Shown here: positions 17,707-25,478 of the stretch, piece after piece
How the letters are laid out: the number at the start of each line of letters is the position of its first letter
Position numbering within the stretch: the first letter of the stretch is position 1
DNA from: Endozoicomonas sp965196975
GTDB lineage: Bacteria; Pseudomonadota; Gammaproteobacteria; Pseudomonadales; Endozoicomonadaceae
Assembly (NCBI RefSeq): GCF_965196975.1
Contig: NZ_OZ239981.1
Span: 4,092,001-4,156,000 of the forward strand
Length of the DNA stretch: 64,000 nt
Direction: 5' to 3'
Translations under genes and position numbers: made by a program
The notes under the pieces: model-generated
What the model saw: only the letters and a program-made list of their open reading frames with translations
Told to the model about the DNA's origin: nothing
The model's database searches: none

Positions 17707-19578
17707 TTAATAATGCCGCTCGAGCTCTACTGACTGAACAACATTCCCCACGCCGCTTGCACTGATGCTGGTCGCCAGACAGAGGGCTTGCCAGTTTCCG
17801 CTCTCTCCTAAAAGTGTATCCTGAACCTCTACCAGCATCCCCGGCTCAATTAACCCGGGTGCTGTGTTGGTGTCGGTCAATGGCAGTTCAATGGTGGTAA
17901 TGCTCTGGTTGCCCCCCTTGGCGAGCTCATTTCGGCCACGCTCGGTATTGACCTGCGTTTCGGTAAGCCAGTCTTCCAGAATATCGGGAGCCGGGTTATC
18001 GCCATTGGAGCCGGTTCTTTTGACGTTGACTGTAACGCCTGCATTGGTGCCGGAAACATAAACCGCATTGTAAGCCTGCTCCGGTCGCCAGTTGGCACTC
18101 AAGCTAATGACCATACTGGCTGGAACGATCTTGTCCATCGTGGCGGTGTTCCAATGCCAAGGGCTGGCAGGGTAGCGAGGTTGAATGCTCACCTGATCGT
18201 TATCTCGACTTGGGATAACCACTGATCCTGCCGTGGTAGCTATCTTGGCCACCACTTGTATAGGGGTCTGGTTCTGATAGCTGAATGAACCTCCAGGCAT
18301 TATCCAATCGGGTGTGCTGTAGTCGTTCAGATCGGGATAGATTGCCGTGAAGCCGCTCTCTTCAAAGAAAGGGGCCAGCTCTTCGGTAATAGCCTGTTTA
18401 GCGTTGAGGTTGGCGCTGTTGCTCTTGCTTCTCTGTGGCGCATAAGGCGATGCCAAAAGCTGCGTTCGGCTGCTGCCATAGAGTGTGTAACGCTCATCCC
18501 CGAACCGTCTGTTTGTGCTGTAACGCTCAATAATGAAGATCCACTTCCAGCCGTTGATATCCACCTCGATCTGCTTTGGACCGTTCTCGTCCGGTTCCAC
18601 CAGTGCGATATTGGAAGCGCCCCAAAGCTCTCCGGTAAAGCTCCAAGAGAAGCTATCAATATCCAGACTGATTTCCATTGAGGGCAGTTCGAGCGGTGTC
18701 CGGACAGGCAATACGACGGTGGTGATAACGTTCATAAGCAGATAACTCTCCCTGATCTCTGGCTGCTCTGGCTCCGGCTTTTCCACAATGTTCGGGTCTG
18801 TCTCGCCGCCATAGTTGCCGGTTACGCTCTCATCCTTGGCTTTCTGGCCGAAGCCCCACGGCAGGATAACTGGCTGATCCTCGGCTCGGTTGCTTTGGAA
18901 GATAGAGGAACGTTTACTATCCCTCGGCTGAATAACCTTGGCCTCAATCCTGCGCCCCATTCGGAAGTAAACCGCAGGAGTCGCTTCGGGCGAATAAGGC
19001 TGACCGGAAAAACGGAAGTTAAGCAGGCTTGCTCCCGGTATCAGATAGCCGAACTTGTCTATCTGGTGCGGAGGGCTAAATTCATCAACACGGCGAATAC
19101 TGTTTTGCTTTTTCCGATCTTCAGGCCTGCCTGTTTGCCAACGATCAACTGCACTCTCATCCGTAGCCCTTATTGAGTGATCCCAACGCTGCGAGTGTTT
19201 AACATCCTGCAGGTTGGTATGTTTCCAAAGGCTACTTTTTGAACTGTGTTTCGCAACCGACACGCCATGACTAAAACTGACAACGGCACTCTTTTTAGTC
19301 ACCTCCCCCCAAAATAGCCCGATTGGCAAGGCTTTCAGAGGTGTTGCCTGCTGGCTAGCTTGTGTCCGGCTACTACAAACGGGCAAACTTACGCCATAAG
19401 CCACCAGACTGCTTTGCTGGCTACTGAGGCCGGTATCCCAACGCCCTTGGTAAACACTGACGACCGAAGGCGGTGTGACAAAGGCGTATTTCTTTTCTGG
19501 ATAGAAAGCAAAGCCAGTAACCGGCACATAAGGATCGAGGCCGAAAATGAAATCAGCTTGGTCAGGTATATAAGCCAT
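17707..19578 (-). CDS. tail hub/tip-like structural protein
   Basis: 623 residues. The N-terminal half is variable and basic (about 100-170 rich in R, K, S). The second half (about 290-620) is a beta-rich region with an immunoglobulin-like start (ISLDIDSFSWSFTGELWGAS) and a gp27-like hub pattern (VQDTLLGESGNWQALCLATSIS). It follows the receptor-binding candidate by 5 bases. The hub assignment rests on module order and fold pattern, so it is moderate. Confidence 0.55.
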   Translation of the reverse strand: MAYIPDQADFIFGLDPYVPVTGFAFYPEKKYAFVTPPSVVSVYQGRWDTGLSSQQSSLVAYGVSLPVCSSRTQASQQATPLKALPIGLFWGEVTKKSAVVSFSHGVSVAKHSSKSSLWKHTNLQDVKHSQRWDHSIRATDESAVDRWQTGRPEDRKKQNSIRRVDEFSPPHQIDKFGYLIPGASLLNFRFSGQPYSPEATPAVYFRMGRRIEAKVIQPRDSKRSSIFQSNRAEDQPVILPWGFGQKAKDESVTGNYGGETDPNIVEKPEPEQPEIRESYLLMNVITTVVLPVRTPLELPSMEISLDIDSFSWSFTGELWGASNIALVEPDENGPKQIEVDINGWKWIFIIERYSTNRRFGDERYTLYGSSRTQLLASPYAPQRSKSNSANLNAKQAITEELAPFFEESGFTAIYPDLNDYSTPDWIMPGGSFSYQNQTPIQVVAKIATTAGSVVIPSRDNDQVSIQPRYPASPWHWNTATMDKIVPASMVISLSANWRPEQAYNAVYVSGTNAGVTVNVKRTGSNGDNPAPDILEDWLTETQVNTERGRNELAKGGNQSITTIELPLTDTNTAPGLIEPGMLVEVQDTLLGESGNWQALCLATSISASGVGNVVQSVELERHY

Positions 19579-19583
19579 CGTTA

Positions 19584-20822
19584 TCAGCTGGCAGGAATGA
19601 TGGTAGGGATTATTGGACCGTGTACCAGTGGACGACTAAACGGTTTTGCTGTGAATTGAGCAGTACCTATCGTCTGGCTCGTATCAGTCTCATACCACCA
19701 GACCGGTTCTGTATTGCCAGTGGTGCCAGCGAGAGTGCATTGGTAGACATAGCCCTGAAAGTTTGCAGGCCTGATAACATCACCGACAACATAGGCTGTA
19801 TCCGGTTGCCAGACAGAGCCGTATTCGTCCGCTGCCATTACCATTACTGCGCCCTCGTAAGGGCTGGTATCCAAGGTATAGGTTCCATCAACATCGCTGC
19901 TGACAGTGCTATCGAGAACAGCATGCTTGGTCAATTCGCTATCGGTCACTGCCAACTGCGCCTCGGTAATAGCCATAACTCTTCGGGCAACAAAAAGATC
20001 ATTCTCTGTAATGACACCCTGAACCTGTGTGGTGTTGCCATTGCCGGGAATGATAATCCCCCCGGCTCCGGCATCACCACCGCCACCACCAGCTGAAGGG
20101 ATAGCATTACCATCAGTCCAGATGACCTTTGTATCATCGCTATTAACCCAACTTAGGCTGCTGTCTATGTTATTGCGCCGGGTAGCGACTTTTAGAGGTT
20201 CAGCCACATTCTCAAAATCAGAGTTCCATATCGTCTGATAGGTACTAATTGCGGACGCATTTTTTACTGGCGATGAGTTATAAATATTGGATAAGTGAAA
20301 GTCCGTGATTAACAGACCTGCTGCAAAGGTATTCGTCTTAGACGCGTAGCCCAGTGAAACTTCCTGATAACTATACCAGGGAAAGGTATAGTTTTTACTT
20401 GATTGCAAATTAACAACGGTATCTCGTGTGCCATTGATGTGCATGACCAACTTATCAGGCGTATAACTCCGGCTCGCATTCATAGTGATTACGATTTCAA
20501 CAGGCACACCTGTCGGCAATATGGCAGTTGATTCTCCCTTTGTTCCTACACGACCATCACTAGACCTTTCCGTTCGATAATGTAAAACCCCATTTTCAAC
20601 CCAAATATCTGTCCGATAAACAGAATTACCAGTTGTAGTTGCAAAGCCATCGATATTTAAAAGCGGAACACTTTTTGTCGCCGTTGACTCATGCAAAATC
20701 AACGTCATTACAAAATGAAGTTCGGAAACTGACGAATTAAACGCCTCATTATCCGCCGCATAAATTCGAGGAGTAGATAGCTTTCCTGCAACGTTATCTT
20801 CGGGAAACCATATTCCAGCCAT
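19584..20822 (-). CDS. receptor-binding-type tail protein with LamG-like and carbohydrate-binding segments
   Basis: 412 residues. About 1-190 looks like a concanavalin/LamG jelly roll (VNLQSSKNYTFPWYSYQEVS). A glycine-rich hinge (SAGGGGGDAGAGG) follows at about 243-255. About 335-390 (WQPDTAYVVGDVIRPANFQG with CTLAGTTGNTEPVW) resembles carbohydrate-binding module 5/12. The start codon touches the stop of the 1178-residue protein. I infer surface-glycan recognition. Confidence 0.6.
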   Translation of the reverse strand: MAGIWFPEDNVAGKLSTPRIYAADNEAFNSSVSELHFVMTLILHESTATKSVPLLNIDGFATTTGNSVYRTDIWVENGVLHYRTERSSDGRVGTKGESTAILPTGVPVEIVITMNASRSYTPDKLVMHINGTRDTVVNLQSSKNYTFPWYSYQEVSLGYASKTNTFAAGLLITDFHLSNIYNSSPVKNASAISTYQTIWNSDFENVAEPLKVATRRNNIDSSLSWVNSDDTKVIWTDGNAIPSAGGGGGDAGAGGIIIPGNGNTTQVQGVITENDLFVARRVMAITEAQLAVTDSELTKHAVLDSTVSSDVDGTYTLDTSPYEGAVMVMAADEYGSVWQPDTAYVVGDVIRPANFQGYVYQCTLAGTTGNTEPVWWYETDTSQTIGTAQFTAKPFSRPLVHGPIIPTIIPAS

Positions 20823-23800
20823 TAGTCAGCATCCCCCCTGATCTGAAGCGTAAAATCATCATTGGTCTCTGTTCCCTGACCGGCGAGAACCGTCCGACAG
20901 ATCCAGATAGGTGCAAGGCAACCATCGGTATTAAATCGGATAGCGTTCCCCGCTGCCCAACCGCTGCCCCAACCATCGGCTCGCAGAGTAAAGTAAGGCA
21001 CACCTGTTTCCGGGTTAAGTGGCGCTGCATCAGCAATGGTGTTGCCGGTTGCGATGATCCCGAGCTTTTCTTCAACAATCTGGAATGCTGAACCGCTGGT
21101 AAAGATGATCGCCCACTTGCCATAGATGGCTCCCTTGTTGGTCACTTCCACCGGATAGTTGATGGTGTTGTATTGGGCGGTGGTCTGGTCGCCGATCCGA
21201 TGATCTGTCCAGTTCGGATCGCCGTTATCCCAAACCTTCTGGCTGAAAAAGTTTTTCACTCTGGCTTGAAGATCGCCATAAACCACGGCGCTGCTTACTG
21301 TGGTTTCGGTTGCCGGTAAGTCCCAAGGGACAGGCGAAATAATAGAGAGATCACCATTGATCTGAACGTCACTTAACACGCTCATGTGCTCGACCCGATC
21401 CTTAATGGTGAAAGGTGCAGATAGAGGGTTACTGCCAGCATCAATCAGGCTCAATGGATCGGCAAAGGTAACGGTGCCAGCTTCTCTATCGACGGTGTAT
21501 TGATCGCTGGCCAGCAGAGCCCCGCTGCTGTCTTCCACCACGATTTCCGCCTGATGGTCACGAGCCAGGTTGATCACCTGACCGGTTGTTGGTGTACCAG
21601 CATCGGTGCTTGCCGTATGGCTGATGACCACAATATCCCCGGCACGATAGATAGGCACCTTGCCATCGGGAGGGAGGCGAACCGGATCGAGGCCGATCAA
21701 TTCCGCATCGAGCGGCAGGCTGGTTTCTACGACACAGTTAAAACGGACACTCTGCGGGATAACGTAGATTGGCTTCTCTTCAGGAGAGCTGCCATCGGTA
21801 AACTGAAGCTCACACCAGCCTGTGGTTACGTCGATTTTTCCGACCACTTCTGCGGTATTGATCTCACCGTTAAAGTCAGCCGTTGCCGTAATAATATCCC
21901 CGTTATCCACCCGCACCGCCGTTAGCTGCAAGCTGCCCTGACGGATCGGAGCACCGGGAGTACGGAAGGCGACCGCATCAATCTTAAAGCCAACGCCAAC
22001 GGTGGCTGCTGCCTGAATGGTGGCGGTGCTGACCGATCCCTCTGGATAGCTCGCCAGTGTCGCCATACCACCGCTGTAGTCAACCCTGCCTACCTGAACC
22101 CCGGCATTGGTTTTAGTGCTCAGGTTTTTATAGAGAGAACCGTCCCGGTCAAAGTAGGTTTCACCGTTCCATTCAAAGATCACGCTGCCGGGGAGCAGGA
22201 CGGTATTGTCCATCAAGGGCAACAGATCAATGGTCAGTTCTGGTGAGGTGATATTCTCGTTGTACGGTGCATGAGCGAGATTGCTAGCCTGTGCAATGGC
22301 CGTAATGGTGCTGCCATTGAAGGTTTGGGTTTTGGAGGTGTTGGTCACGTCCAGTTTTCGAACGTAACCATTAAACGTCTGCTTGATGACGTATTCAGGG
22401 TAGGTGTACTGCTCCAACGCCAGAATGGTAAACGCCCCGGTCTGGTAATCAATGGTTCCTGTAACCCCACGCCAACCACCGGAAGTATCATCGCTGATCT
22501 GATTAGCCACGTTCCGGGTGGTTTCATAGGTTGTCCAGTCATCCTCGTTTCTGGTTTCGCTCGGCACGTTGGACAGCTGCTCGACCAGAAATTGCAGCTG
22601 GATAGAACCTGGGAGCAAGGGAGCACCGGGAATGGTGCCACTCATTACGCCCTGACCATCCACCGAGACAATCACCTCGCCACCGGCACTGGTGCCTTCC
22701 TCATAGGTCAGTTGAATCTCGGTGCCGCTGTCGGGCAGAAAATCCAGCTTAAAGCTCAACTCGCCGGGAGCGTAGTGGATAGCACCGTTACCGTCACCAG
22801 TGAGAAGCCCATTGGCCTGATCGGTCAGGGTTTTATTCTGGCCAGAGGAAACATACGTCACCGTCATCGAGCCGGGTTTAATGCCGGGTTTCTCGACGGT
22901 ATGGCGAAAGGTCATATCATCCACTGGCACCGAGCCGGTTCGGATAGTGACCTCGTCGTCATTCTGCGCCACGTAGCTGAAGACGATTGCACTGTCAGGA
23001 TCGGGCAGTGCATCGAGGGTGATCGCAGCAGATCCCGTTGCAAAGATTATGGTGCCGGTTCCCGAGCCGGTCATCTGGCCTGCGCCAGTATCCCGAATGT
23101 CCTGCCATTTCCCAAGAGCGATATAACTGACCACCAGCGTTCCCGGCCTTGGTTTGGCCTCGGCCATATTCAGGGTGTAGTTAAAGCCCCGGTTCTGGTT
23201 GGTGATCGGGATAGCCCCACTGATCGCAGCCCCGGTAATCGCCACGGCTGGCTGATAAGTCGCATTGGCGGTGGCCGTGGTATAGCTGCTCGCTCGCCAG
23301 ACGTTGATCTCCCCGAGCTCATAATCCACGGTCAATTTGCTGAAATTATTGGTCCCGCTTTTATGGAGCAGATGACCCGCACCGTCATCTTCAAAGGTGC
23401 CACCTTCGAGTGACAGGGAGAGGGTTTTGGGCAGCACGCCACGCTGGACATAGCTTCGGCTCTGGTTACCGGAAATATGCACAAAACGACAGCTGACCGA
23501 ACGGGTAGTATCAGCCGTAGCCACCATGGTTTTGCCGGTATAGCCACCGTATTGATCGAGCAACGGGCTTTCGACCTTGGCACTCGGCACCAGTGGCGCA
23601 TAAACGCTCTCGGCCTTAACCGTTAAGTCGCCAGCGGTCACATTGGCACTTAATGGCTGAATACCATAATAACGAGAGGTATCAGCTATCTGTGTCCCAT
23701 AAATGGTGCTGGTTTCTTCCTCCGGTTCTCCGGGGACTGGCTGCGCTCCGACAAAAGTTGTTACTAACGGAGCACTGATCTCCATTTCTACCTTACGCCG

Positions 23801-24358
23801 GTTAAAATCGACGTACTCTGAACCGTTGTGATAGGTAAACGTGACCACCGAATGGTCAACAGACGTAATACGGATAAACTGGCTCGTTAGCCCATCGGGA
23901 GTGGTGAGCTTATAGACTTCACCAATTTCAGGAACCGCCCATTCCTCACGTTGATAGCCGACAATGGCACGCTGACCTTCCAGCTGATCGCCGACCAGTT
24001 CCCATGATGCTTTAATACCGGGAACCACATAACTCTCAATTCTGTCTCTGGCATCGAGGCGCTCATCGGTCTGGCTGTCGGTATTGAACAGCAAAACACT
24101 GACATTCTGATCCTTGGGAGGCTCGGTCAGAATAAGGTGACTGCCGAGGTAAATGTCATTGTTATCGGTGCTGATCCCAATAAACGCCTTACGCAGGGCA
24201 ACATCACCAATGGTTCGGTCGATCCGGGAAATATCCTGAAAGAGATTATTGACGTTGCCATCAATGACCTCGTTCCCAGTGACCCGACCGCCACCGTCTT
24301 CCTCATCGGTGAGGCGCTGGCTTTCGAAGAGTTTTACATCATCACTGTTAATAGCCAT
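20822..24358 (-). CDS. large tail tip/fibre structural protein
   Basis: 1178 residues. Many repeated beta-sandwich-like units share a pattern of the type KPGSMTVTYVS...GxGxGxIxYxxGxLxF, visible at least three times between residues about 390 and 620 (for example PRPGTLVVSYIALG and IKPGSMTVTYVSSG). Glycine, serine and valine are abundant; no signal peptide. Size and place after the tape measure suggest a central tip or baseplate-like protein. The AAAAGGAAA site precedes the ATG. Confidence 0.6.
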   Translation of the reverse strand: MAINSDDVKLFESQRLTDEEDGGGRVTGNEVIDGNVNNLFQDISRIDRTIGDVALRKAFIGISTDNNDIYLGSHLILTEPPKDQNVSVLLFNTDSQTDERLDARDRIESYVVPGIKASWELVGDQLEGQRAIVGYQREEWAVPEIGEVYKLTTPDGLTSQFIRITSVDHSVVTFTYHNGSEYVDFNRRKVEMEISAPLVTTFVGAQPVPGEPEEETSTIYGTQIADTSRYYGIQPLSANVTAGDLTVKAESVYAPLVPSAKVESPLLDQYGGYTGKTMVATADTTRSVSCRFVHISGNQSRSYVQRGVLPKTLSLSLEGGTFEDDGAGHLLHKSGTNNFSKLTVDYELGEINVWRASSYTTATANATYQPAVAITGAAISGAIPITNQNRGFNYTLNMAEAKPRPGTLVVSYIALGKWQDIRDTGAGQMTGSGTGTIIFATGSAAITLDALPDPDSAIVFSYVAQNDDEVTIRTGSVPVDDMTFRHTVEKPGIKPGSMTVTYVSSGQNKTLTDQANGLLTGDGNGAIHYAPGELSFKLDFLPDSGTEIQLTYEEGTSAGGEVIVSVDGQGVMSGTIPGAPLLPGSIQLQFLVEQLSNVPSETRNEDDWTTYETTRNVANQISDDTSGGWRGVTGTIDYQTGAFTILALEQYTYPEYVIKQTFNGYVRKLDVTNTSKTQTFNGSTITAIAQASNLAHAPYNENITSPELTIDLLPLMDNTVLLPGSVIFEWNGETYFDRDGSLYKNLSTKTNAGVQVGRVDYSGGMATLASYPEGSVSTATIQAAATVGVGFKIDAVAFRTPGAPIRQGSLQLTAVRVDNGDIITATADFNGEINTAEVVGKIDVTTGWCELQFTDGSSPEEKPIYVIPQSVRFNCVVETSLPLDAELIGLDPVRLPPDGKVPIYRAGDIVVISHTASTDAGTPTTGQVINLARDHQAEIVVEDSSGALLASDQYTVDREAGTVTFADPLSLIDAGSNPLSAPFTIKDRVEHMSVLSDVQINGDLSIISPVPWDLPATETTVSSAVVYGDLQARVKNFFSQKVWDNGDPNWTDHRIGDQTTAQYNTINYPVEVTNKGAIYGKWAIIFTSGSAFQIVEEKLGIIATGNTIADAAPLNPETGVPYFTLRADGWGSGWAAGNAIRFNTDGCLAPIWICRTVLAGQGTETNDDFTLQIRGDAD

Positions 24359-24386
24359 CGGTTTTCCTTTTCTTCAGGCGAAAAAA

Positions 24387-24405
24387 AACCGCCAATTTGG
24401 CGGTT
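24387..24405 (-). terminator. Rho-independent terminator inside the tail operon
   Basis: AACCGCC (24387-24393) pairs with GGCGGTT (24399-24405); on the minus strand eight T follow directly. It lies 22 bases after the 24427-25059 gene and before the 1178-residue gene, so it should lower tip/fibre expression relative to upstream genes unless antitermination acts. Confidence 0.8.
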
Positions 24406-24426
24406 ATTTCGGATTCCGGTTAATTG

Positions 24427-25059
24427 TCAAAAACCATCCCGATGTGTTGCCATGGGCTGCTTCTTTCTGGTGAAAAACTCAAGAACCTTTCGTTTAAAGC
24501 GTACTCTCCTTCGCTTTCGTTCTTCAATACTCCACTGTTTTTCTCGCTTTTCTTCTTCCTGCTCAATCAGAGCTTGTCGTTCTGCCACATACTGTTCAGA
24601 GATATCGGTTATTTTTTGGAGCCTGCCTTCCAAAAATACCACCTTTTTGACATCGTTGTACTCAACTGCAGGAGCACTGCCGTGGTTACCACGCCCCAGG
24701 TTACCTACCCAGTCTTTTCCAAGAATCACCTCACCAGAATAATCCAGAGGCAACCATACATCGGTGTAACTCCGACCCAGAATAAAGGCATACGCAGGAT
24801 CATCGGGTTTGGGAAGAGGGTCAGGTTTAACGCCATTGACCAATGGGTCATCGTCGAAGACACCTAAAGTCATTGATCGAGCAAACAACTGACCATCTTT
24901 ACATTCATAGCTGACAATATAACCTGCCCAACAAAAAGTGCCGATAGAGGACACTTTAATTCCCAGCATATCCGGGTGAAATATTGGATGAGGATCTGCT
25001 TTGGTAACACGATAAGAAGCATCATCAATGGTAAGACTGCTTGTGAGCTGGTTGGTCAT
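24427..25059 (-). CDS. hypothetical tail-region protein
   Basis: 210 residues from the ATG at 25059 (MTNQLTSSL), chosen because GGGAGAG sits just upstream, rather than the ATG 39 bases earlier. The N-terminal 130 residues are beta-rich (VSSIGTFCWAGYIVSYECKD). The C-terminal 60 are a highly charged helix (EQEEEKREKQWSIEERKRRR) ending in a basic tail. Not recognised; the position between tape measure and tip proteins suggests a tail assembly role. Confidence 0.55.
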   Translation of the reverse strand: MTNQLTSSLTIDDASYRVTKADPHPIFHPDMLGIKVSSIGTFCWAGYIVSYECKDGQLFARSMTLGVFDDDPLVNGVKPDPLPKPDDPAYAFILGRSYTDVWLPLDYSGEVILGKDWVGNLGRGNHGSAPAVEYNDVKKVVFLEGRLQKITDISEQYVAERQALIEQEEEKREKQWSIEERKRRRVRFKRKVLEFFTRKKQPMATHRDGF

Positions 25060-25094
25060 CGTTATTACTCTCCCTGACCTATGAACCGACCGAA

Positions 25095-25478
25095 TCATGA
25101 CACGGTTATAAGCCTTAATGAAAGATGGTAATAACTGTTATCGGCTGGGTAAGCTTCTTCGATTACCTGAGTCGCTGAGACAGGGCTGCCAGCGTTTCTA
25201 TCGAAAATAACATTTAACTGTCGCATGTCTGATAACGTCAGGATCATGACTTTATCTGGCTCCGAGCTCAAATTTTGAAGCTCTGATACTGTCTTGCGCG
25301 AAACCCATCCTGCATTCTGGCCTCCAGTCAGTAAAATAGGACGACCATGCATTTTTATCTGCTCCTGAACCAAGAGTGCTCCGGTTAAACTGCGTTCCTG
25401 GCTTTGCTCGACGGGATTCCAGTCGAACTCATTGATCCAGAGCAGATCATCAGGGAGGGTAATGGTGTCCAGTTGCAT
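25095..25478 (-). CDS. small tail protein after the tape measure
   Basis: 127 residues, beta-rich, beginning MQLDTITLPDDLLW. Its ATG overlaps the last base of the tape-measure stop. The layout (N-terminal hydrophobic beta strands, central GGQNAGWVSR) is like small tail-tip proteins that follow the tape measure in siphoviruses. Specific function unknown. Confidence 0.55.
   Translation of the reverse strand: MQLDTITLPDDLLWINEFDWNPVEQSQERSLTGALLVQEQIKMHGRPILLTGGQNAGWVSRKTVSELQNLSSEPDKVMILTLSDMRQLNVIFDRNAGSPVSATQVIEEAYPADNSYYHLSLRLITVS

Noticed and set aside
22271..23413. 380-codon open frame on the plus strand
   Set aside because: It lies wholly opposite the 1178-residue tail protein, has no ribosome site, and its translation has no recognisable pattern. 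The GC-rich codon use of the tail gene explains it.
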